Origin: Flavobacteriales bacterium UBA1959
GTDB lineage: Bacteria > Bacteroidota > Bacteroidia > Flavobacteriales_D > Sanyastnellaceae
Assembly: GCA_002336085.1 (NCBI GenBank)
Contig: DDEH01000048.1
Coordinates: forward strand, 6,212-33,762
Direction of reading: 5' to 3'
DNA length: 27,551 nucleotides
The notes under the pieces were generated by a model. That model searched no databases. It was not told the origin of the DNA and saw only the letters and a list, made by a program, of their open reading frames with translations. The position numbers were made by a program, and so were the translations under genes. This document shows positions 13,904 to 22,116 of the stretch, piece after piece; within the stretch, counting starts at the first letter, position 1, and every line of letters starts with the position of its first letter.

Positions 13904-16900
13904 ATGAAGCTATTTTTCTCACCTAGTCTTGTTTGGACCCTATTGTTGGTCGTGTTTTTAGTTGGTTTTTGCAGCAATGACGCACATTCCCAGGTTTTTG
14001 CTATGTCAGACGGTGAGGTAGAAACATGTGCTGGTGTGTTTTTGGATGCGGGAGCCGGAGAGGGCGCTCCATACCCGGATGCGAATTTCACCTACACCAT
14101 ATGCCCTGATACACCAGGCGATGCCGTATCTGTAGCATTTGTTGCTTTTGGATTGCAGACAAATCCGAATGGAAACAACAGCGATTACTTGAACATCTAT
14201 GATGGTCCAGACGCAGGGTCTCCATCCATGGGTAGCTATACAGGCAATTCTCTTCAAGGACTTCCAGTAACAGCTACGATCAATAATCCAACAGGTTGTT
14301 TAACATTCGTATTTCAGGACAATGGTCCTGCTAATGTTGCTTCTCCTGGATGGGAGGCGAATATCGCATGCACGACTCCTTGTGCAACGCCGACTGCAGC
14401 TAGCTCAATCGTAGAGCCCGAGCTTTCCAATCCTGATTCAATAAGTGTCGGTGTCTGTTTGGGACAAGATGTCATTTTCGGAGACAATGGTTCATTCGCG
14501 GATGTCGGATTTAATTTGGACCAATGGGTATGGAATTATGATGATGGTACAATAGACACCCTGTACACTGCAACGAACACGACGCATAATTTCTCAGAGC
14601 CCGGAGAATACGTTGTCAGTCTTGCAGTGGTTGATAACAACGGTTGCGTCTCGTTAAACCTACAGCCTCTTCAAGTTTTGGTGAGTACGATTCCACTATT
14701 TAATAGTTACCAGAGCACTCCTGTCTGCGCGGGATCTCCAGCATTTGTTGATGGAAATCCAGTGCAAAGTATTACTTGGACAGCACTTCCTCCTCAAGTT
14801 GTGGCTGGCGAAACGTACTTGGCTGACGGGGCAGGATTTAGCTACAGTTCCGAGTTGAACTTTGATTTTTTCGAGGAGGGCGCGACGTTAGAGGATTGCG
14901 ATGATTTGTTGTCATTGACGGTCAATATGGAGCACAGTTATATGGGAGACTTGGACTTGTCTATATCTTGTCCCGACGGTACTACCGTCTCTCTGATGAG
15001 TTATCCAAACGGTGGTGGCGCCTGTTTTTTAGGTGAGGCTGTCGACGATGGTTCAAACACCCCCGGCACCGGATACAATTATGGCTGGTCACCGAATCCG
15101 GACATTGAGTCGAACATCAATGACAACGCAAATTGGACACAGACCGCGTACATAGACAATGCGGGAAACAATATGAATAACAACATTGCTAATCCTGGAA
15201 TTTATGCTTCCGAGGGAGATTTGTGTGATTTTGAAGGTTGTCCATTGAATGGAACGTGGACGTTTTCTGTTTTGGATAACCTGGCGATTGACAATGGATT
15301 TATTTTTGAGTGGGGATTGAATCTCAATCCAGCGCTTATTCCCGGGGTAACAACATTCACTCCTACCATTGGGCTGGAGGCGGATAGCTCGTTTTGGACT
15401 GGTCCAGGCATTGTGAATCAGGATTTTGATGCGAACTATTGTGACATTGTTCTGGATACCCCGGGTTTCTATGACTACGTGTTTACGGTAACAAATAATT
15501 TCAATTGCACATTTGATACAACGCTGACCATAGAGGTGGTTGAAGGTCCTGAAAACAACATTACAGCAGGCGAGGATCAGGTGTTTTGTGGCGCTCCTGT
15601 CTCTTTGCAAGGTGCATTTCTTGGAGGGGGAATCTCCCCGTGTGCAGGCAGTGCAGAAACCGTAGTGCATTGTTACGAAAACAACGAGAATTCTTCTTGG
15701 TTATACTGCCCTGATACTCCAGGTGATGGAACCATGATGGAGATCCTATTCAGCGGCGGACAGATTGAAGGTTTTTTTGATCACATCCTGATTTTTAATG
15801 GCGATGACAACTCGGCGCCTCTGCTTCTCGATTTGACCGGAGCGTATCCTGATTCGTTTGTTGCTGCGACAAATCCGGACGGATGTTTGTATGTTGAATT
15901 TACGTCTGATGCATCCGCAAGCTGTGGAGCAGGAAATTATGAACCGGTTAGTTGGTGTGCAGGTTGTGGTCAAGATGCCTGTGGCTTTTTGTGGAACTGG
16001 GAACCTGCGGACAACCTGACGAACCCCAATAGTGCGAATCCTATCGTCAATTCGTTTGACGGCATACCTACAGAGTATGTCGCTTTTGTTGAGCCCATTG
16101 GCTTGGATAACTGCGCAACAACGGATACGGTTTTTGTAGTACCGGGCTTTGATTTTACCACCAACTTCACGAACCCCACATGCATATTCACCGACGGTAC
16201 CATCGTGGTTGAGATCAATGAGTCTCCGGCGGACGGACCGTGGTTCGCGGATTTGTTTGAGAATGGAGTTTTGATTGAAACGATAAATTCCAATGGTGGT
16301 ATTGACGTGTTTTCTGGCCTTGTAGAAGGCAACTATTCCGTTACAATTAGTGACACAGAGGGCTGCTCGTATAGCATTCCGTTTGCCTTGAGTCCCCCTC
16401 AGCCGATGGATTTTGATCTGACTCCAAATCCGAATATTTGCATCAACGGATTTGCTACCCTCGAAACGTCATCTGACATGGATCCTGGACAGACTTGGAC
16501 ATACAGTTGGGATAACGGGCTCAATGAAGGCAATGTTCAGCTTGTAAATCCCATTATAGATACGGATTACACAGTATTTGCGACTGATCCAAATGGCTGC
16601 GCATCTGATGCTCAGACTGTAACGGTCCAAGTTTACGATTCACTAAGTGTTTCTATGATTGCGCCGGACCTTATTTGCGGTGGTGCTTTTGCAGAGCTCG
16701 AGCTCGATGTTTTCAATGGCGGTAGTGGAGGGGGGTATTCGTTTGATTGGACCTGGCAGGATAATTCCGTGGGAGGAGATGAGAATTACTGGGTGGATTT
16801 CCCCGTGTCAACCGGAACGTATTGCGTCACCCTGAGTGATAATTGTGAGACTCCTGCAGTGACAACGTGTGAAGAAGTGGTGATTGAAACCCCAATTCTA

Positions 16901-17701
16901 GCAGCGTTCACCTCGGATACTACTCGGTCGTGTGTTCCCGGTGTTTTTCAATTCGAATCCTTGGTGGATCCAGCGTCCATAGCACAAACAGAATGGTTCT
17001 TTGGCGATGGCGAACTCTCCTATGATGCGAGCCCGGCACATGCTTATTTGAACCCAGGCTCGTTCGACATTACGTTTAACATCACGTCGTTAATCGGTTG
17101 TGAATACATCAATTTTCAGCCCAACTATTTGCAGGTGTTTGTCCCTCCATATGTCGGTTTTAGTGCAACGCCGCAACCAACACGCGTGCCCGATACTGAA
17201 GTTCAATTTGAATCAGTCAACAGCTCAAATGTGGTGGATTGGTTCTGGCTGTTTGATAGTATTCAGAATCTGGGAGCTTCGAATGAGCCAAATCCGCTTT
17301 TTGAGTTTCCTATTGACCAAGGCGGGAACTATCCGGTAACGCTTGTGGTCACCGATGAGAACGGTTGCTCGTCTCAGATTACGCGAACCATTGAGATTTT
17401 AGACTTGTTCTCGCTCTATATCCCAACTGCGTTTACGCCAAACAACGATGGAAGCAATGACGCCTTTTATGTGATGGGTTCGGACATCGATCCGAATCGG
17501 TTTTCTCTACAAGTCATCAACCGATGGGGAAACTTGGTGTTCGAAACGAGCGATATGAATGAGGTTTGGTATGGCAACTCCAATGATGAATCTGAGCATT
17601 TTGCCCAAGACGGTGTTTATTTCTATCGTGTGGTGGTTTTCAGCAAAAGCAGCCCAGCAGAAAGGAAAGAAGTAAAAGGCGCCGTGACACTAGTGCGGTA
17701 G
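13904..17701 (+). CDS. Large secreted CUB/PKD/P-domain protein with type IX sorting domain
   Basis: 1265-residue exported protein. A signal peptide (residues 1 to about 30, LLLVVFLVGFCSNDAHS) is followed by a CUB-like domain (about 41-158), a PKD-like domain near 207 (WVWNYDDGT), and a proprotein-convertase P-domain-like region (about 300-470, MEHSYMGDLDL and LNGTWTFSVLDN). Then come a second CUB-like domain (about 579-686), Ig/PKD-type repeats (one at about 1027, WFFGDGELSYD) and a CHU_C type-B sorting domain in the last 99 residues (YIPTAFTPNNDGSND, INRWGNLVF). Both CUB-like domains share CPDTPGD. No catalytic domain is recognised, so an adhesin or surface scaffold is more likely than an enzyme. 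It is expected to cross the outer membrane by type IX secretion. It lies 158 bases after the anti-sigma-like gene and ends at a strong hairpin terminator. Confidence 0.9.
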   Translation: MKLFFSPSLVWTLLLVVFLVGFCSNDAHSQVFAMSDGEVETCAGVFLDAGAGEGAPYPDANFTYTICPDTPGDAVSVAFVAFGLQTNPNGNNSDYLNIYDGPDAGSPSMGSYTGNSLQGLPVTATINNPTGCLTFVFQDNGPANVASPGWEANIACTTPCATPTAASSIVEPELSNPDSISVGVCLGQDVIFGDNGSFADVGFNLDQWVWNYDDGTIDTLYTATNTTHNFSEPGEYVVSLAVVDNNGCVSLNLQPLQVLVSTIPLFNSYQSTPVCAGSPAFVDGNPVQSITWTALPPQVVAGETYLADGAGFSYSSELNFDFFEEGATLEDCDDLLSLTVNMEHSYMGDLDLSISCPDGTTVSLMSYPNGGGACFLGEAVDDGSNTPGTGYNYGWSPNPDIESNINDNANWTQTAYIDNAGNNMNNNIANPGIYASEGDLCDFEGCPLNGTWTFSVLDNLAIDNGFIFEWGLNLNPALIPGVTTFTPTIGLEADSSFWTGPGIVNQDFDANYCDIVLDTPGFYDYVFTVTNNFNCTFDTTLTIEVVEGPENNITAGEDQVFCGAPVSLQGAFLGGGISPCAGSAETVVHCYENNENSSWLYCPDTPGDGTMMEILFSGGQIEGFFDHILIFNGDDNSAPLLLDLTGAYPDSFVAATNPDGCLYVEFTSDASASCGAGNYEPVSWCAGCGQDACGFLWNWEPADNLTNPNSANPIVNSFDGIPTEYVAFVEPIGLDNCATTDTVFVVPGFDFTTNFTNPTCIFTDGTIVVEINESPADGPWFADLFENGVLIETINSNGGIDVFSGLVEGNYSVTISDTEGCSYSIPFALSPPQPMDFDLTPNPNICINGFATLETSSDMDPGQTWTYSWDNGLNEGNVQLVNPIIDTDYTVFATDPNGCASDAQTVTVQVYDSLSVSMIAPDLICGGAFAELELDVFNGGSGGGYSFDWTWQDNSVGGDENYWVDFPVSTGTYCVTLSDNCETPAVTTCEEVVIETPILAAFTSDTTRSCVPGVFQFESLVDPASIAQTEWFFGDGELSYDASPAHAYLNPGSFDITFNITSLIGCEYINFQPNYLQVFVPPYVGFSATPQPTRVPDTEVQFESVNSSNVVDWFWLFDSIQNLGASNEPNPLFEFPIDQGGNYPVTLVVTDENGCSSQITRTIEILDLFSLYIPTAFTPNNDGSNDAFYVMGSDIDPNRFSLQVINRWGNLVFETSDMNEVWYGNSNDESEHFAQDGVYFYRVVVFSKSSPAERKEVKGAVTLVR

Positions 17702-17729
17702 TGTCCTGAAAATCTGATCGAATTGCAAC

Positions 17730-17761
17730 AAAAAAGCCCCCGGTAACCGAGGGCTTTTTTT
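17730..17761. terminator. Bidirectional intrinsic terminator
   Basis: The stem GCCCCCGG (17736-17743) pairs with CCGAGGGC (17747-17754) with one C-A mismatch and a TAA loop. It is flanked by six A on the left and seven T on the right. The A and T tracts let it work in both directions, fitting its place between the convergent secreted-protein and M1 peptidase genes. Confidence 0.9.
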
Positions 17762-17776
17762 ATGTCGCTGTTTGTT

Positions 17777-19654
17777 TTATTCGATCTCGAGCAGTTCATC
17801 CATGGTTCCAGTGGCAACGCTATGATAGTTTGGACGAGCCTGTTTGTAGATGGCAAGAGCCATCTCCTTTTGGTCCGTTTCAATCATCGCTCGGTAGAGA
17901 GGAGTTAGGAACTTGCGGCGTCCTACATTGATCAGGAAGTTTTCCAGACGGTCGTAGGATGGGGAGTAAGTACTTCGAATGCTTTGCTCAAGCCACGCAA
18001 ACAAGACCTCGTTGTTGCCTGTGCTCGAAATGCTCCATGCCAAATCGAGTTCTTTCATTCGTACCGCTGATGTGCTATCGTCCAAGTTGGAGAGGAATCG
18101 ATAGCGTTCTTGGTAAACCCAGTCCGCCCAGGGCAATTCTTCTGTGCCAATTTGGTTGGCCTCCCATGCAGTAAGATTAGCATCGACCTGTTCGATACGC
18201 TCTGAGCGCACTTCTGGGCAGTTTTCCGGAAGTCCGGCGCCAAAGATCCATGCATCGAGATTTACGGCCATCAATCGGTCTTCAGTATTGAGTAAATTTT
18301 CTTTCAAATAGGTGATGAACCGATCTGTATCCATGACCGTGAATGCGTGCTCCGTGAAGTAAGCTTTCAAAAACGCATCAAAACCCTCTCGACCAACGGT
18401 CTCCTCAATGAGTCGGATAAAGAAGTACCCCTTGTCATAGGCAATAGCCGTCATGCCGTCATCGGGATTTCGGTTTTGAAGGTGGAGCTTGAGGTGTGTG
18501 TCATCGGGATTTGTATCCATGATTTCGTCCACTTCGTCGACCAGCCCTTGGTAGCTGAGTGTGGCTAGCATTTCCGAGATTTCACGGCCAAAGACAGCCT
18601 CCATGATGCGTTGTTCGAAATAGACCGTAAAGCCTTCATTGAGCCAGAAGTCGTCCCAAGTGGAATTCGTGACCAAATTACCACTCCAGCTATGCGCCAA
18701 TTCATGCGCTACGAGCGATACCAGGCTTCTGTCCCCAGCGATAATCGTGGGAGTGGCAAAGGTCAGGCGAGGGTTCTCCATTCCTCCAAACGGAAAAGCA
18801 GCGGGCAGTACAAGTAAATCGTAACGCTCCCAGGCATATTTGCCGTAGAGGTTTTCAGCGGCGACCAGCAACGCTTCCATTTCGCCAAATTCGTATTCGG
18901 CAGCGTCGATGAGCTCAGGGACGGCATAAACACCCGTGTGCGGCCCGACTGACCGGAATTCAACATTTCCCACAGCGAGCGCCAAAAGGTAGGATGGAAT
19001 CGGTTGATCCATCCGAAAATCATAATGACCATCTGCGGATTGTACGGTCGGATTGGTGGCGCTCATGAGCGCCATGGTTCCAACAGGCACATCTACATGG
19101 GCTTCGTACGTGAAGCGAATGCCCGGGGAGTCTTGGCACGGAATCCACGTTCGAGCCAAGATTGCTTGGCTCTGGGTGAATAAGAACGGTTGTGCGCCTT
19201 CTACCCAAAGCAATGCTCCTGCAGAAGGAGAACTAGCGTATTGAATGCTAATCCGCTTGGAAGCGCCATTCACCGGAACGCTGAGAGGTTGTCCAATGAA
19301 TGGTTGCTCCGGGCCCAAAGACCAATCGACGGATTCTCCATCTACAGTAACCGCTTCAATAGTCAAGTCTACACAATCCAATAGAATGCGTTCGGCCGTC
19401 GCACTGACATCGATGTCATAGGTTGCGGTGGCTCGGATGATTCGGTCTTCAAAATTGACCGAGGCGTTCCAGTTCAAATGCGTCACTACAGCTTCTTCTG
19501 GTTGGCTATAGCTGTGAAAGTCTGTGGCTCTTTTCATTTCAAGAATGGCTTGGCTTTTGCGGCTGTTTTCTATGGCTTGATTGCAACCTATTGAGGCAAG
19601 AATCAGAGCGAATGCAAGAAGGGTGTAAAAGTATCTCATGAAATCTGGGTTCAT
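17777..19654 (-). CDS. M1 family aminopeptidase, leukotriene-A4-hydrolase-like lipoprotein
   Basis: 625-residue zinc metallopeptidase. An N-terminal lipoprotein signal ends in LASIGC (Cys24), so the mature protein is probably lipid-anchored in the envelope. The exopeptidase motif is GGMENP (290-295), the zinc site is HELAH (317-321), and the third ligand is E340 in WLNEGFTVYF. The alpha-helical C-terminal region after about residue 480 matches the LTA4-hydrolase C-terminal domain. It should remove N-terminal residues from peptides in the periplasm or at the surface. The ATG at 19654 overlaps the bioY stop as ATGA, which supports this start and coupling to bioY. A second M1 peptidase lies on the other side of bioY. 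Confidence 0.94.
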   Translation of the reverse strand: MNPDFMRYFYTLLAFALILASIGCNQAIENSRKSQAILEMKRATDFHSYSQPEEAVVTHLNWNASVNFEDRIIRATATYDIDVSATAERILLDCVDLTIEAVTVDGESVDWSLGPEQPFIGQPLSVPVNGASKRISIQYASSPSAGALLWVEGAQPFLFTQSQAILARTWIPCQDSPGIRFTYEAHVDVPVGTMALMSATNPTVQSADGHYDFRMDQPIPSYLLALAVGNVEFRSVGPHTGVYAVPELIDAAEYEFGEMEALLVAAENLYGKYAWERYDLLVLPAAFPFGGMENPRLTFATPTIIAGDRSLVSLVAHELAHSWSGNLVTNSTWDDFWLNEGFTVYFEQRIMEAVFGREISEMLATLSYQGLVDEVDEIMDTNPDDTHLKLHLQNRNPDDGMTAIAYDKGYFFIRLIEETVGREGFDAFLKAYFTEHAFTVMDTDRFITYLKENLLNTEDRLMAVNLDAWIFGAGLPENCPEVRSERIEQVDANLTAWEANQIGTEELPWADWVYQERYRFLSNLDDSTSAVRMKELDLAWSISSTGNNEVLFAWLEQSIRSTYSPSYDRLENFLINVGRRKFLTPLYRAMIETDQKEMALAIYKQARPNYHSVATGTMDELLEIE

Positions 19655-20235
19655 TCGGTGACGTTGTTGGATTGCTTGTGCAGCTTGGTTAATGCGGCGG
19701 CAGCCCTAGACAATAGGACCAAAACAAGACTGCCAAATGCCGTTTTCACCAGAAGACCTGGTCCCAATCGAATCAAGGTAGTATACACCGTCTCTTCGAT
19801 GGGAACGATGGAACGCTGCCAAAGCAGCCCCAAAGCGAGTATTAGAAGCTGGCTAGCGAATAAAATGACAGTTGCAACAATCATGGTGCTGCGGGTTCGC
19901 ATCTCCATCGCCCAACCACTGAGCATTGCAGCCAATGGGAACGCCAAGAGAAATCCTCCCGTGCTTCCAGTAAAACGGTTCCAACCTGAGGTGCCATAAG
20001 CAAATACCGGAGCCCCGAACCCACCTGCAATGAGGTAAATCAGTACGACAGCCGTACCGGCTTTCCACCCTAGGATTGCCGGTATCAAAACAACGAGTAG
20101 CGACTGCATCGTGATGGGTACTCCTTCGCTGGTTGTCCATTGCATGGGCGAAAGCAGCAATATTAAGGCCAGTGCTACAAAAAACGCAGCACTTTTTGCC
20201 CACGAGGGGCCTTGGTTAAGTTGTTGTTCAAACAT
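19651..20235 (-). CDS. bioY: BioY-family biotin transporter (ECF S component)
   Basis: 194-residue membrane protein with about six helices. The conserved BioY signature is seen in VPITMQSLLVVLIPAILGWK, then LIYLIAGGFGAPVF, and RFTGSTGGFLLAFPLAAMLSG. BioY captures biotin at the inner membrane and in many bacteria uses an ATPase module encoded elsewhere; none is present here. The gene starts 3 bases after the stop of one M1 peptidase gene, and its stop overlaps the start of another, so it is embedded in a peptidase operon. Its product would support biotin enzymes such as the carboxylase at 7082-8599. Confidence 0.88.
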   Translation of the reverse strand: MFEQQLNQGPSWAKSAAFFVALALILLLSPMQWTTSEGVPITMQSLLVVLIPAILGWKAGTAVVLIYLIAGGFGAPVFAYGTSGWNRFTGSTGGFLLAFPLAAMLSGWAMEMRTRSTMIVATVILFASQLLILALGLLWQRSIVPIEETVYTTLIRLGPGLLVKTAFGSLVLVLLSRAAAALTKLHKQSNNVTE

Positions 20236-20238
20236 GCA

Positions 20239-22056
20239 TTAGTGGCGTTGGAACACCCGTTGCCATTGCGTGTCAAAAGCTGCGGTGTTATTGCCTCGAT
20301 TCACATCTGCGGTCTGTCGATCGGCATCTAGCTCCACTGAAACGATAGGAGAAGGCGTGAGGATTGTAAAAGAATAGGTAGGACTTGTCCAAGGCCAATC
20401 TTCGAGCAGGATTTCATCTTCGTCCAGTGCTTTGCTTCCACGCATCATCACCAGCGGCGCGTGGAACTTTTGGATATCGCCATTTTCGAACGTCACCGTG
20501 ATGTTTTGAGGCATTGGCATTGTACCCAGTCTCTCCATTTCGATGGTGGCCTGCTCAGCGCCTTCATAGATGGAGTTAATCGCGTAGTCTATCGTATGTG
20601 TCGTATTGATGAAATACTGGAAGTACCAATCCAAATCAAGGCCGCTTGCGAATTCCATACACTGCTTGAGCTCTAGCGGTCCGGGATGCTTGAATGCCCA
20701 TTTTGCGAAGTAGTCTTTTAGTCCTTTGTCCCGAGCTTCGGGTCCAATCACGGCTGCGAGTTGCGCCAAAAGTACTTCGCCTTTTGAATAAGCAGCTACC
20801 CCGTAAGCTCGGTTGGTCTGGTAATGATCGGCATGGGTGATCAACGGTTCTTCATTGCCGCTCAGCGCCTGACTGATGTAGCTACTATACGACGAGCGAT
20901 GAGGAACTCCTGAAGTCATTGCTTCCTCAAAAAGGTGACGCATACACAGGCTAGTTACATAACTCGTCATGCCTTCGTCCATGAATTCGTAGAGGCTTTC
21001 ATTGGTAGCTAGAACTGCTTGAAACCAGGAGTGTGACATTTCATGAACGGTAACTCCGACAAGACTTCGCAAGCTCCGCTCTCCGGTAATCAGCGTGGCC
21101 ATGGGGTATTCCATTCCGCCATCACCACCTTGGATTATGGAGTATTGAGGGTATGGGTAGGGCCCCACTAGTTCATTGAGAAAGGCCATGGCTTTGGCCG
21201 CATATGCCGGAAGTGCCTCCCAATTCGCGTCATAATCCTCACTCGCCTGGTGGTAAAAATGCAGCATTACTTCTCCAGCGGCTGCTGAAGTATGCTCGTA
21301 ATCTGGATCTGCTGCCCAAGCAAAATCAATCACATTTTCGGCGACAAAATTCCAGTTGCCGGAGCTTCTGGCCGATGCCAAGTCCTGCTGCAAGACGCCT
21401 GTCCCACCTACTTCATAGCCTTTTGGCGCATGAATAGTGACATCGTAGTCTCCCCAGATTCCATGGTACTCGCGACCAATGTATGGTTCTGTATGCCATC
21501 CATCATGGTCGTATTCGCACACTTTCGGATACCATTGGGTCATCGAGTATTCAACTCCCTCCTTATTCATCCACCCGCTTCTGCGGATTTGTCGAGGCAC
21601 CTGTGCCGTCCAAGTCATTTCGAATGTTGCTCGCTTGCCTGCTCGGATGGGCGAGTTGAGTATTACATCTAAAATCGTTCCGTCATGAACGAATTCAACG
21701 GGTTGGCCATTCACAAGCAATGATTCGACCCTGATCCATCCCCATTCTTCCTCGGGCAATTCAACGATGCGAGAACCCACGCGTGAATCGGGGTCAGCGA
21801 TAGTGCGGGAACGCACATCCATCATGCTCTCCGGTTGGAAAGCGTTGAAGAAAAGATGGAAAAACGCACGATCAAGTGCATCAGGGCTGTTGTTCTTTAG
21901 TTTGGCAGTCATTTCCCCACGATACTGGTGTGAGGCTGTATCCAAGGTGATATCCATCGTGTAGTCAATCGATTGCTGCCATCCGGGGTATTGTGCTGAA
22001 GCCGAGACAGTGGCGCACGCAATCAAGCTGGTTAGGAGTATGGAACGAATTTGCAT
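20239..22056 (-). CDS. Secreted M1 family metallopeptidase
   Basis: 605-residue zinc metallopeptidase exported by a signal peptide (MQIRSILLTSLIACATVSASA, cleavage near residue 22). The motif GGMEYP (313-318), the zinc site HEMSH (338-342) and the third ligand E361 in FMDEGMTSY are all intact. It lacks the LTA4H-type helical C-terminal domain of its neighbour and instead ends in a short beta-rich region. I chose the ATG at 22056 because it directly begins the signal peptide; an in-frame ATG at 22086 would put ten extra residues before it. It heads a compact set with bioY and the second M1 peptidase. Distant similarity between the two peptidases suggests separate lineages rather than a recent duplication. 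Confidence 0.92.
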   Translation of the reverse strand: MQIRSILLTSLIACATVSASAQYPGWQQSIDYTMDITLDTASHQYRGEMTAKLKNNSPDALDRAFFHLFFNAFQPESMMDVRSRTIADPDSRVGSRIVELPEEEWGWIRVESLLVNGQPVEFVHDGTILDVILNSPIRAGKRATFEMTWTAQVPRQIRRSGWMNKEGVEYSMTQWYPKVCEYDHDGWHTEPYIGREYHGIWGDYDVTIHAPKGYEVGGTGVLQQDLASARSSGNWNFVAENVIDFAWAADPDYEHTSAAAGEVMLHFYHQASEDYDANWEALPAYAAKAMAFLNELVGPYPYPQYSIIQGGDGGMEYPMATLITGERSLRSLVGVTVHEMSHSWFQAVLATNESLYEFMDEGMTSYVTSLCMRHLFEEAMTSGVPHRSSYSSYISQALSGNEEPLITHADHYQTNRAYGVAAYSKGEVLLAQLAAVIGPEARDKGLKDYFAKWAFKHPGPLELKQCMEFASGLDLDWYFQYFINTTHTIDYAINSIYEGAEQATIEMERLGTMPMPQNITVTFENGDIQKFHAPLVMMRGSKALDEDEILLEDWPWTSPTYSFTILTPSPIVSVELDADRQTADVNRGNNTAAFDTQWQRVFQRH

Positions 22057-22116
22057 AGGAATCGATTTCAAAAGAGGATAAATCAAGCTTTGATTGTCGC
22101 GAAAATAAGGCCTAGG

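Noticed and set aside
15089..15670. A 193-codon minus-strand frame inside the large secreted protein gene
   Set aside because: It is antisense to a well-supported CUB/P-domain coding region and shows no domain or signal of its own.
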